58,030 bases of DNA, from assembly GCA_018817005.1 (NCBI GenBank), contig JAHIUF010000017.1, forward strand, positions 1 to 58,030, given 5' to 3'. Shown here in pieces: positions 50,780 to 58,030 of this stretch. A model generated the notes under the pieces. It was given only the letters and a program-made list of their open reading frames with translations. It made no database searches and was not told the origin of the DNA. The DNA is from Nanobdellota archaeon. Lineage in GTDB: Archaea > Nanobdellota > Nanobdellia > Woesearchaeales > GCA-2686295. The translations under genes were made by a program, and so were the position numbers. Numbering within the stretch: the first letter of the stretch is position 1; every line of letters starts with the position of its first letter.

Positions 50780-51919
50780 TCATCCAAACATACGAAGATA
50801 ATCATTTCCAAAAAACTCTTCTTTCTTTTTAACTTTAATCACCGCCTTTTTAAAGTCATCTTCTTCAATTATTGTTTTATTCTTTCTTATAGCGAAATAT
50901 CCTGCTTCCGTGCACAAAGCCTTTATCTCTGCTCCGGAAAACTCTTTTATTTCCTTCATTAATTTCTTAATGTTAATATTTTTATTAAGGGACATCTTTC
51001 TGGTGTGAATTTTAAATATTTCAAGCAGTCCTTCTTCGTTTGATATGGGAACTTCAATTAATCTGTCAAGTCTTCCTGGTCGAATTATTGCAGGATCTAA
51101 TATGTCCTTTCGATTAGTACAACCTATAATTTTAACATTTCCAAGTGGTTTAAAACCATCAATTTCTGCCAATAATTGCATAAAAGTTCTCTGAACTTCT
51201 CTTTCACCAGAAGTACCCACATCTATCCTTTTGGAGGCTAATGCATCTATTTCATCAATGAATATTATTGATGGTGCTTTTTCTTTTGCCAATTCAAACA
51301 TTTCTTTTACAAGCTTTGCACCTTCGCCTATAAATTTTTGAACTAGTTCTGATGCAACTACCTCAATAAATGTTGAATTTGTTGATGAAGCAACAGCTTT
51401 TGCAAGGATTGTTTTTCCTGTACCAGGAGGTCCGTGAAGAAGAATTCCTTTAGGTGGTTGAATACCAACTTTTTTAAATAACTCGGGTTTTTTTAAAGGA
51501 AGTTCAATTACTTCTTTTATCTCTTCAATTTGTTCAGATAAACCACCAATATCTTTCCATGTGGTGGTTGGTTTTTCAACTATTACAAAACTTTGAACAT
51601 TAAATTTTTTTGTTGATTTTATTTTATCAACAACTGTAAGATTTTTTTGTTCTACAATAACACCATCTCCTGCTCGTAAATTTTTAACAGAAGAAGATAC
51701 TTCCACTAAAAATTTATTTCCGTTTGAAAGCTGAATAATTGCAGTATCATTAATTACTTCAAAAACCTCTGCAACAAGAAGCGCAGGACTTCTAAATCTC
51801 TCAACTTCAGACCTTAATTGAGAAACTGTTTCTTTTAAAAGTTTGTTTTCTTCTTCTAGTTCATTATGATTTTCTGTATATGAAAACATCGCTTTTTTTA
51901 GGTTGTCTTCTGAGGCCAT
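50780..51919 (-). CDS. pan: Proteasome-activating nucleotidase (PAN)
   Basis: AAA+ unfoldase that feeds the 20S proteasome. N-terminal coiled coil (about residues 10-42), an OB domain, then Walker A GPPGTGKTILAKAV (about residue 164), Walker B IIFIDEIDALASKR and DPAIIRPGRLDRLIEVP arginine fingers. 379 residues, a little short because the N-terminus is short. The C-terminus is DYLRMFG, so the HbYX gate-opening motif would read Met-Phe-Gly with Phe in place of Tyr. Confidence 0.92.
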   Translation of the reverse strand: MASEDNLKKAMFSYTENHNELEEENKLLKETVSQLRSEVERFRSPALLVAEVFEVINDTAIIQLSNGNKFLVEVSSSVKNLRAGDGVIVEQKNLTVVDKIKSTKKFNVQSFVIVEKPTTTWKDIGGLSEQIEEIKEVIELPLKKPELFKKVGIQPPKGILLHGPPGTGKTILAKAVASSTNSTFIEVVASELVQKFIGEGAKLVKEMFELAKEKAPSIIFIDEIDALASKRIDVGTSGEREVQRTFMQLLAEIDGFKPLGNVKIIGCTNRKDILDPAIIRPGRLDRLIEVPISNEEGLLEIFKIHTRKMSLNKNINIKKLMKEIKEFSGAEIKALCTEAGYFAIRKNKTIIEEDDFKKAVIKVKKKEEFFGNDYLRMFG

Positions 51920-51952
51920 TTTATGTGTAAATCAGTCTCACTTTTTAAAACT

Positions 51953-52972
51953 TTAGTATGACAGCACCTTTAATTTTTTAGGAAACATTGTTAGCAATTG
52001 CGCACCATTATTTGTTACTAAAACATCATCTTCTATTCTTATACCTTGTGTATTGTAATATCCTGGTTCTATAGTTATAATCATTCCTGTTCGTAAAATA
52101 TCATCTGATTTCAAATTTAATCTTGGCAATTCATGAATCTCTACCCCTAAACCATGACCTAAATTATGTACAAAATACTTACTATCTGATTTCATCATAA
52201 CCCTTGCTTTTTTTTCTAAATCAGCAGTTTTAATACCTGGTTTTATACTTTTTATTATCTTTTTTTGAATTTTAAGAATTGTTTCATACAGTTGTTTTTC
52301 CTTTACTGATGGCACACCTAAATAGAACGTTCTTGTGATATCTGAACAGTAACCCTTATATTTCAAACCAAGATCAATTATTAAAAAGCCTTTGTTCAAT
52401 TTTGTTGATTTTTTATAATGGGGGATTTGAGCATTCGCTCCTGATGCAACAATTGGTTCGAATGAAAGTTCACAATTATTTTTTATTGCTTCAATCTTAA
52501 TAAATCTCTTTATTTCACCTTCTGATTTAAATGTAAAATTATTAATTATTTTAGAAAGTATTTGCTCTGTTTTTTTGCACGCCTTTTTTATACATGATAA
52601 TTCATAAGAGTTCTTTGTTTTCCGCATAAAAAAAAGATTCTCACTAATATCTGTGAGTTCATAAGATAATTTAAACTCATTAAAGGTATTTATTGATTCA
52701 GAAAAATAATTTAACCCTATTTTTTTAATTTGTTTTTCTAAAAGTATTTGTTTCAAATGTACACGATAATCTGAACAAAAAAAAGTATTTATTTTTGTTG
52801 CAACTTCTTCTATTTTGTTAATACATAACAGAGGCTCTTCAAAAGGAAAAACTAATAATGCTCCCGAAGATTCTTCTTGAACAAAGTAAAAGAATGAAGG
52901 ATCTTTACTAAAAATTAGGGCTACATCGAGATGTCTTTTTTGAAGGATTTTCTGCAACTGTTTTATGTGCAT
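51953..52972 (-). CDS. pepQ: M24-family Xaa-Pro aminopeptidase/dipeptidase
   Basis: A 339-residue pita-bread metallopeptidase. Two metal-binding Asp in LIIDLGLKYKGYCSDITRTF, His in GHGLGVEIHELP, Glu in TIEPGYY and Glu in GIRIEDDVLVT give the complete dinuclear site. The N-terminal creatinase-like domain spans about residues 1-120. It cleaves peptides at proline and lies downstream of nothing on its strand, divergent from the Cas4-like gene; a TATA-like AATTAAATAAAA is near 53000. Confidence 0.87.
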   Translation of the reverse strand: MHIKQLQKILQKRHLDVALIFSKDPSFFYFVQEESSGALLVFPFEEPLLCINKIEEVATKINTFFCSDYRVHLKQILLEKQIKKIGLNYFSESINTFNEFKLSYELTDISENLFFMRKTKNSYELSCIKKACKKTEQILSKIINNFTFKSEGEIKRFIKIEAIKNNCELSFEPIVASGANAQIPHYKKSTKLNKGFLIIDLGLKYKGYCSDITRTFYLGVPSVKEKQLYETILKIQKKIIKSIKPGIKTADLEKKARVMMKSDSKYFVHNLGHGLGVEIHELPRLNLKSDDILRTGMIITIEPGYYNTQGIRIEDDVLVTNNGAQLLTMFPKKLKVLSY

Positions 52973-53017
52973 AAAACAAAAATGGTGTTTGTCTTTTATT
53001 TAATTGTTTTCATTTTT

Positions 53018-53096
53018 GACATTGTTTACTAATAGTCACATCTAATCAGATGTTCCTATTAATTGTGCTGCTTTTTGTCGATAAGTAAACAATGTC
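53018..53096. repeat. Nested inverted-repeat element between two divergent promoters
   Basis: Outer arms GACATTGTTTACT (53018-53030) and AGTAAACAATGTC (53084-53096) are a perfect 13-bp inverted repeat. Directly inside, AATAG (53031-53035) pairs with CTATT (53056-53060), and ACATCT (53038-53043) with AGATGT (53048-53053) around an AATC loop, with symmetrical TC/TC mismatches between them. A 23-nt unpaired segment follows. It lies between the promoters of pepQ and the Cas4-like gene and outside both predicted transcripts. It could be a small structured RNA, a remnant of a mobile element or a protein-binding cruciform. Confidence 0.6.
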
Positions 53097-53152
53097 TCAT
53101 TTTTAGCTTGTTTTAGATAAACCTTTTTAAATAAAAAAACAGTTTTTTTATT

Positions 53153-54025
53153 ATGATTCCTGTTTCATTCCTTTCATCATATGAATTTTGTCCAAGAAAA
53201 CTTTTTTTAGAACGAGTCTTAAAACTTGAATCTGCTTCTGATAAAACAGTTATAAAAATTGATGTTAAGCACGAAGTTTTAAAGCTTATAAATGATAAAG
53301 AAGAAGAAATAGTTACATCTATTAAAAAAAGACCTGCATACAGTCAAGTACGTGATTTATACAAAGACAAATATGCAGATATTTTAAGAAGTGCAATCTC
53401 AATTTACAAGCCAAAATTGTTAGAGGTTAATATTTCTTTAATAGACACTTTCAAATCTCTTTGGCCGGTTGTTTTACGGGAGGCAAAAACTCGTTGTGAA
53501 AATTTATTTGAGTTCATTGCAAAAAATGAAGTTTATGGTGAGTCACTTTGGAATTTGCTTTCACCAAAAATAAAAAGCAAGTATGATGTTGAATCTGAAA
53601 ACCTAGGATTAAAGGGTGTTATTGATCAGATAAAAATTTATCCTGATAGAATTATTCCTATAGATATAAAAAATGGTTCTGCGCCAAGTACAGGTGTTTG
53701 GTCTGGACAAAAATTACAGGTTTGCGCATATATCATGATTCTTGAAGATATGGGTGAAGTTGTCGGTGATGGATTCGTAAACTACATTGATCATGACATA
53801 ATTAGGCCTGTTCCGATTAATCCTTTTTTAAGAAATCATGTTTTAGAAACACGTGACTCAATTAAAAGATTATTTGATGAGAAAAAAATCCCTGATTTTT
53901 GTGAAAACAAAAACAAATGCAAAACTTGTTCTTTAAAAGAAAACTGTTATAATAATACTTTTATAGGTACAAAAATGAAAAACTTACTTTTTAAAAACAC
54001 CCGTTCCAATTCTAACCATGTTTGA
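53153..54025 (+). CDS. Cas4/Dna2-like iron-sulfur PD-(D/E)XK exonuclease
   Basis: A 290-residue protein. One cysteine lies near the start (FCPRKLFLE, residue 13) and three in the C-terminal block ENKNKCKTCSLKENCYNN (about residues 263-278), the four-cysteine iron-sulfur arrangement of Cas4. The nuclease core is GVIDQIKIYPDRIIPIDIKNG (Asp, D-x-K) with QLQVCAYIMIL-like Q-x3-Y helix (KLQVCAY). No CRISPR array or cas genes are nearby, so a repair role is likelier than adaptation. A TATA-like TTTTTAAATA near 53126 suggests a leaderless transcript. The end overlaps the convergent gene by 42 bp. Confidence 0.72.
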   Translation: MIPVSFLSSYEFCPRKLFLERVLKLESASDKTVIKIDVKHEVLKLINDKEEEIVTSIKKRPAYSQVRDLYKDKYADILRSAISIYKPKLLEVNISLIDTFKSLWPVVLREAKTRCENLFEFIAKNEVYGESLWNLLSPKIKSKYDVESENLGLKGVIDQIKIYPDRIIPIDIKNGSAPSTGVWSGQKLQVCAYIMILEDMGEVVGDGFVNYIDHDIIRPVPINPFLRNHVLETRDSIKRLFDEKKIPDFCENKNKCKTCSLKENCYNNTFIGTKMKNLLFKNTRSNSNHV

Positions 54026-54634
54026 TCCTTCTTTTATTGCAACTTCGAAATCATTTGTCATGCCCATACTTAAATACTTCATTTCAATCAAAGGAATCTT
54101 TCTTTCCTTTGCTTGATTAAACAACATTTTCAACTCTTTAAAATAATGCCTCACTTTTTCTGATTCTATAAATGGCGTTGTTGCCATAAACCCTAACACT
54201 TTTATGTTTTTTAGTTTTGAAAGTTCTTTTAGGAAAGAAAAAACATCTTCTGGTCTTATTCCATATTTCTGTGGCTCACGACCAATATTTACTTGGACTA
54301 AAATAGACATGACTTTGTTTTTTAACTTGCACCAAAAATCTATTTTCTTTGCGAGTTTAAGCGAATCAACACTTTGTATCATATCAAAAATATTGATTGC
54401 GTCTTTTACTTTGTTTCTTTGTAAATGACCTATCATGTGCCAGTTTACTTTTTTTGTTATTATCTGCATCTTTTTTTCTTTTGCTTCAGAAACTTTATTC
54501 TCACCAATATCTTTCACTCCAAGAAATATTGCTTGGTTTATTTCTCTTATTGAACGATTCTTTGTCACAACAACAAGCTTTACACCTGAACCTATAATTG
54601 AATTTATTGATTCTAAATTTTTTGCAACACTCAT
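53984..54634 (-). CDS. YggS/PROSC-family PLP homeostasis protein
   Basis: A 216-residue single-domain alanine-racemase-like barrel. The PLP lysine is in KLVVVTKNRS (about residue 26), followed by GENKVSEAKEK, WHMIGHLQRNK, QVNIGREPQKYGI and YLSMGMTNDFEVAIKEGSNMVRIGTG, which are the family landmarks for phosphate and ring contacts. It binds PLP and buffers vitamin B6 and amino-acid metabolism; many PLP enzymes are encoded in this window. 3' end overlaps the Cas4-like gene. Confidence 0.9.
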   Translation of the reverse strand: MSVAKNLESINSIIGSGVKLVVVTKNRSIREINQAIFLGVKDIGENKVSEAKEKKMQIITKKVNWHMIGHLQRNKVKDAINIFDMIQSVDSLKLAKKIDFWCKLKNKVMSILVQVNIGREPQKYGIRPEDVFSFLKELSKLKNIKVLGFMATTPFIESEKVRHYFKELKMLFNQAKERKIPLIEMKYLSMGMTNDFEVAIKEGSNMVRIGTGVFKK

Positions 54635-54786
54635 ATATTTTAAGAAGTTATACTAGTATAAAAAAATTTTGTTTTAAAAAGAACGAATTTAAAAAAACAA
54701 AAAAAACAAGTTTTATATAGCTTTTTTCTTTACTAACACACTAAAATAAAACTTTTTTCAAATAAAATGACTGAGGTATTAAAAAA

Positions 54787-55767
54787 ATGAAGGTTTTTAT
54801 AACAGGAATTTCGGGTTGTGATAGTACAAATTACCTTAATGAAACTAAGGCTTTTGCAAAAAAGAAAGGTGAAGACTTAACTGTTTATTCTGTTGGTGAA
54901 TTATTGATTGATTATTTTAATAAAGAAAATCAATTAAATTATGATGCTTCAAAAATACTTAATTGTCCAAAAGATGTTAGAAAGCTTGCAAGTGGCGCTA
55001 TATTTGAAAGGATAAAAGCTCAAATGAAAAGTGAAAAAAACGCAATTATTGATTGTCATGCAACTTTCTTTTGGAAAAAAGTTTTTGAAAACGCTATAAA
55101 CTGGCATTATATTGATAATATTAACCCTGATATGTTTGTAACGATAATTGATTATGAAGTAGATATAAAAAAACGATTAAGTGCAACAAAACAATGGAAA
55201 GGACAAAAATTATCTATTGAAGAAATACTTTTTTGGCAAAATGTTGAAGTTTTAACAACACAAATAATTGCTCAGTGTAAAAACAAGCCTTTTTATGTTG
55301 TTCCAAGAAAACACGCTAAAAAAACTCTCTTTGGTCTGATGTTTTATCCAAAGGTTCCAAAGGCTTATGTTAGTTTTCCAATGTCTCACTTAAAAAAAGA
55401 GGAAAGTAAAAAAAGAATTGACATTTTTGCAGAAAAACTTCAAGACTATTTTTTGGTTTTTAACCCTAGAAGTGTTGAACTTGACTCGAACTTTAATATT
55501 GTTCAAGCAGGACAAACAACTATAAGAGATCTTGATTGGTTTATCGACCAAGTTGACTATGTTATAACCTTTGTTGCAGAACCAGTATTTACACAAGGCG
55601 GCTCAAGTGAGATTAAAGAAGGGGATGAAAATTGTAAAACTGTTTATGGAATATTTCCAATGGGTTATGGTCCTTTTGAACAAAAACAATGTGATAAAGC
55701 ATTTATATCTGAAGATGAACTTTTTGAGTTCTTAAAAAAAGAGAAGTTTCAAAAATTAAAATTTTAA
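54787..55767 (+). CDS. Fusion of degenerate adenylate-kinase-like and deoxyribosyltransferase-like domains
   Basis: A 326-residue protein. Residues 1 to about 185 resemble a small archaeal nucleoside-monophosphate kinase: MKVFITGISGCDSTNYL at the P-loop position, then IIDCHATFFW, but the Walker lysine is replaced (GCDST). From about residue 190, AYVSFPMSHLKKEESKKRID, IRDLDWFIDQVDYVITF and TQGGSSEIKEG follow the pattern of nucleoside 2-deoxyribosyltransferase-like proteins, with a Glu near the GG. GAGGT 9 nt upstream supports the start; a seven-codon frame at 54767 overlaps it. Near other deoxynucleoside genes, so a nucleotide role is likely. Confidence 0.55.
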   Translation: MKVFITGISGCDSTNYLNETKAFAKKKGEDLTVYSVGELLIDYFNKENQLNYDASKILNCPKDVRKLASGAIFERIKAQMKSEKNAIIDCHATFFWKKVFENAINWHYIDNINPDMFVTIIDYEVDIKKRLSATKQWKGQKLSIEEILFWQNVEVLTTQIIAQCKNKPFYVVPRKHAKKTLFGLMFYPKVPKAYVSFPMSHLKKEESKKRIDIFAEKLQDYFLVFNPRSVELDSNFNIVQAGQTTIRDLDWFIDQVDYVITFVAEPVFTQGGSSEIKEGDENCKTVYGIFPMGYGPFEQKQCDKAFISEDELFEFLKKEKFQKLKF

Positions 55768-55799
55768 ATTGTTAATTTTTTATAATACCATCAGAATAT

Positions 55800-56531
55800 T
55801 TATGTATTATTTAAAGACTCCACACCAAAAGAAAAAGGTAAAAGTTCTGAAACAAACATTCTTTCTTCTAAACCACTTGCAGTCTTGGCAATGACCTCTA
55901 TTTTTTCATTTTGTTCTTTCTCTATTTCTGCTAATAGTTGTCTATTAAACCCGCTGGGAAATAAAGGTTTTTTTGAATCTGAAAAATAAAGTACAGATAA
56001 TATCTTCTCATTATCAGACATATAACATTTTTTTAAAGATAGCTCCAACGCTTGTCTTTCTGTAAATGCAGATGTATATCTGTTTTTATCAGTTCTAACT
56101 TGAACCAATATTTTTTTTTTAGAAAAATTATTGTATCTTGGTAAAATTGTTGATATTTTTTCTATCGAAAAAACATCTTTGTCGTTTCCTGCAATGATGT
56201 TCGGATTCATATCATATAAAAGACTGCTATCAGCTATTATTTGTCTACAATGGCCGCAAGGAAAAGGCGGGATTTGAGAATTTGTATATACTACTAAAGA
56301 AATAATTTTATTATGACCTGCTTCTTTTGCTAATCGTATGGCTTGTTCTTCTGCGTGAGGAACAATATAAGTTATATTTTCCAGATTAAATCCTGAAAAT
56401 ATTTCTTTATTTTCAGTCATTACTGCTGCACCAACTTTGTATCCTGAGTATGAAACTCTTGCTTTTTCTCTTGTTTCAAAAGCTATTTCTACAAGTTTCT
56501 TTTGTAAATTTAACAGTGCATTAAATCTCAT
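55800..56531 (-). CDS. cdd: Cytidine deaminase, tandem-domain with degenerate second half
   Basis: A 243-residue protein. The first half has the zinc/proton-shuttle site PHAEEQAIRLA (about residue 70) and PPFPCGHCRQIIADS (about residues 89-103), i.e. HAE and PC-x-x-C intact. The second half repeats the fold (TAFTERQALELSLKK, LFPSGFNRQLLAEIE) but lacks the zinc cysteines, as in E. coli-type deaminases where the second domain is inactive. Deaminates cytidine and deoxycytidine to uridine forms. It faces the salvage genes on both sides. Confidence 0.85.
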   Translation of the reverse strand: MRFNALLNLQKKLVEIAFETREKARVSYSGYKVGAAVMTENKEIFSGFNLENITYIVPHAEEQAIRLAKEAGHNKIISLVVYTNSQIPPFPCGHCRQIIADSSLLYDMNPNIIAGNDKDVFSIEKISTILPRYNNFSKKKILVQVRTDKNRYTSAFTERQALELSLKKCYMSDNEKILSVLYFSDSKKPLFPSGFNRQLLAEIEKEQNEKIEVIAKTASGLEERMFVSELLPFSFGVESLNNT

Positions 56532-56660
56532 AAAAGAAGGAAAATGAGTTCTTAAATAAAAAGATTCTCATTTGTATCTATTTTGAAATAGTAATATTTA
56601 AATAGTTTAGTTGATAAACATTTTACTGGGGAAAAAGGACATAAAATATTTGTTCTAAAA

Positions 56661-57371
56661 ATGACAGAATATCAGCTATTTAAGATTTGGCCAGAACACT
56701 TACAAGAAATAAGAATCCCTGGAAGAAAAATAATCGATATAAGAGTCCCTGATCCGAATGATGCATCCAAAGATTTTTCTAAATTAAAAACATGGGATGT
56801 TTTACATTTTAAAGATACAACAGGAGAAGTTCTAAAAACTAAAGTTATGAAAGATAAAAATAACAAACCATATGTACGACACTATAATACTGCAAAAGAA
56901 TTACTAATAAATGAAGGTATAGAAAATGTTTGGCCGGAAATAGAAGATTTTGACGAAGGAATAGAAAAATGCTTACAATTTCCAGGATATAAAGAACGAG
57001 AAAAAAAACACGGTATTTATGCAATTGGTCTGGAAAAACTATTGATATATGTTGCAGGACCATACACTGCAAAAAACGAAATAAAAAAAAATGAAAACAT
57101 TCTGAGAGCTGTAAAAACAGGTATTGAAATATCAAAACTAGGATATATACCTTTCGTTCCACACTCTGCACTTCAAAACTGGGAAAAATTAGGTCTTAGT
57201 GAAGCAGAATGCATAGCTCTAGAAAATGATTATATTAGAAAATCAGATGGATTCTACTTTATCGCACCATCAAAAGGAACTAACAATGAAAGGAAACTTG
57301 CACTAGACCTAAATATTGATGTATTCACATCCATAAATGACTTGAGATATTGGAGGTCAAGTAATAAATGA
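56661..57371 (+). CDS. ASCH-like RNA-binding domain fused to DUF4406/deoxyribosyltransferase-like domain
   Basis: A 236-residue protein. The first 125 residues resemble ASCH domains (RKIIDIRVPDPN, TWDVLHFKDTTGEVLKTKV, then YAIGLE). The second part from about residue 128 is LIYVAGPYTAKNE, EISKLGYIPFVPHSAL, ENDYIRKSDGFYFIAPSKGT, NNERKLALDLNI, matching the DUF4406/nucleoside 2-deoxyribosyltransferase-like group, with a Glu near the end of the nucleotide loop. A TATA-like TTTAAATAG (about 56597-56605) lies upstream. The stop overlaps the thymidine kinase start by ATGA, so the two are co-translated. Nucleoside or modified-base metabolism is likely. Confidence 0.65.
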   Translation: MTEYQLFKIWPEHLQEIRIPGRKIIDIRVPDPNDASKDFSKLKTWDVLHFKDTTGEVLKTKVMKDKNNKPYVRHYNTAKELLINEGIENVWPEIEDFDEGIEKCLQFPGYKEREKKHGIYAIGLEKLLIYVAGPYTAKNEIKKNENILRAVKTGIEISKLGYIPFVPHSALQNWEKLGLSEAECIALENDYIRKSDGFYFIAPSKGTNNERKLALDLNIDVFTSINDLRYWRSSNK

Positions 57372-58018
57372 TTGAACCAGAAGGTAGCCTTGAATTAATC
57401 CTAGGAACTATGTTTAGTGGAAAATCTACAAAACTAATACTTAGACTAAAAGAAATAGAACATAGAACACACTACAATTTTTTACTTTTTAAGCCAACAA
57501 TAGATGCAAGATATGGAACAAAAAGCCAAATACAAACACATGACCAATTAGGAATGGATTGTGTGATGATAAATAATTCTAGTGAACTTTCAAAATACCT
57601 GCACTCTAAAGAAAAAGAAATAAATAAAAAAATAAAAGTTATCGGTATTGATGAGATACAATTTTTAGACGGAAAAATCCTTGATTATTGTAAAAAATGG
57701 ATTAAGAATGAAGAAAGAATTGTTATTGCATCAGGATTATTATATGATTTCAGAAACAAATTTTTCAAATTTAAAAATTCCAGAAAAACAATGATTGACT
57801 TGTTAAATCTAGTTCCAGACAAAGTAGATTATGGTGTTGCATCATGCCAATATGAAGAAGAAAATGGACTATTATGCAAAAAACCAGCGCCTATGACACA
57901 AAGATTTATAGGCGATAATGTCGCATCCTATAATGATGAATTAATAAAAGTTGGAGCCGATGAACTCTACAAACCAATGTGCAGAGAACACTACAAATAT
58001 TATAAAGAAAACAAATGA
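57368..58018 (+). CDS. tdk: Thymidine kinase (TK1 type)
   Basis: A 216-residue thymidine kinase with Walker A LGTMFSGKSTKLILRL (about residues 12-27), Walker B VIGIDEIQFLDGKIL (about residue 95), and the lasso/zinc region: SCQYEEENGLLCKKPAPMTQRF and MCREHY, giving a C...C...C...H set for zinc. The GASGLLYDF-like ASGLLYDFRNKFF segment follows the Walker B. Salvages thymidine to dTMP. The four-base overlap with the ASCH fusion suggests linked function. Window ends 12 bp later. Confidence 0.88.
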   Translation: MIEPEGSLELILGTMFSGKSTKLILRLKEIEHRTHYNFLLFKPTIDARYGTKSQIQTHDQLGMDCVMINNSSELSKYLHSKEKEINKKIKVIGIDEIQFLDGKILDYCKKWIKNEERIVIASGLLYDFRNKFFKFKNSRKTMIDLLNLVPDKVDYGVASCQYEEENGLLCKKPAPMTQRFIGDNVASYNDELIKVGADELYKPMCREHYKYYKENK

Positions 58019-58030
58019 ATAAAATTAAAA

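Noticed and set aside
54767-54790. Seven-codon upstream ORF (MTEVLKK) before the kinase-like fusion gene
   Set aside because: It consists mostly of the ribosome binding site and spacer, so its ATG is probably coincidental even though it overlaps the start.
56545-56580. Imperfect AAATGAG/CTCATTT inverted repeat between cytidine deaminase and the ASCH fusion
   Set aside because: Short arms in AT-rich sequence and no match to promoter elements; likely chance.
1-58030. CRISPR arrays, insertion sequences, integrases, tRNA genes and riboswitches
   Set aside because: I saw no regularly spaced direct repeats, transposase or integrase motifs, or tRNA T-loop patterns in the intergenic regions; a dedicated search could still find an unusual split or intron-containing tRNA.

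Overview
This 58 kb, AT-rich window looks like archaeal chromosome, most likely from a small-genome DPANN lineage of the Woesearchaeota/Pacearchaeota/Nanoarchaeota type. The domain call rests on a 69-residue histone, FEN1 ending in a PCNA-binding box, the proteasome ATPase PAN, Hjc resolvase, tRNA-splicing endonuclease, RNase Z, MBF1, a Trm5-type tRNA methyltransferase, a likely C/D box guide RNA, and many TATA boxes about 26 nt upstream of starts (leaderless genes) mixed with GGTGA/GAGGT ribosome binding sites. The lineage call is inference; no 16S rRNA or tRNA is present and the only rRNA is an isolated 5S gene.

Layout. (1) 1-13.5 kb is surface glycan biosynthesis: a 5'-truncated KpsS-like glycosyltransferase, a tightly coupled nonulosonic (pseudaminic-like) acid operon (pseB, pseC, methyltransferase, aldo/keto reductase, SpsF-type cytidylyltransferase, class III aminotransferase, pseI, pseH-like GNAT, TIM-barrel protein), a GT4, and convergently a kinase fusion and a Wzx-type flippase. 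(2) 13.5-17.7 kb is a sulfate activation operon led by two small ribbon-helix-helix-like proteins and a perfect 18-bp palindrome: cysD, TauE/SafE permease, cysN, and an alkaline-phosphatase-superfamily hydrolase. (3) 17.7-23.2 kb, minus strand, is nucleotide-sugar metabolism: UDP-glucose dehydrogenase, UDP-xylose synthase-like enzyme, two paratose-epimerase-like enzymes and a GT2. (4) 23.2-32.7 kb holds 5S rRNA, an m5C methyltransferase, MTAP-APRT purine salvage, a C-terminally short NFACT protein, a nucleotidyltransferase, and a cobalamin adenosyltransferase-nrdJ-nrdR operon with tandem NrdR boxes; then a THUMP methyltransferase and MBF1. (5) 32.7-39 kb is a minus-strand membrane set: a thioredoxin-fold protein, a processive GT2 and three GT-C-like proteins. 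(6) 39-50.6 kb is small conserved archaeal and information-processing genes, including a Trm5 whose catalytic domain is split by a TIM-barrel insertion and a zinc-ribbon membrane gene broken in a 19-A tract. (7) 50.6-58 kb holds the guide RNA, PAN, a proline peptidase, a Cas4-like nuclease, a PLP protein and a deoxynucleoside salvage group (kinase-like/deoxyribosyltransferase-like fusion, cytidine deaminase, ASCH-like/DUF4406-like fusion, thymidine kinase).

How it fits together. Much of the coding capacity goes to building, activating and exporting sugars for the cell surface. Nucleotide supply is scavenging-oriented: salvage of methylthioadenosine/adenine and of pyrimidine deoxynucleosides, plus an oxygen-independent B12-dependent ribonucleotide reductase under apparent NrdR control. 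The most unusual observations are the barrel inserted in Trm5, the bacterial-style NrdR regulon in an archaeon, the RHH-palindrome sulfate operon whose three first proteins end in similar LGY tails, and the poly-A frameshift gene.
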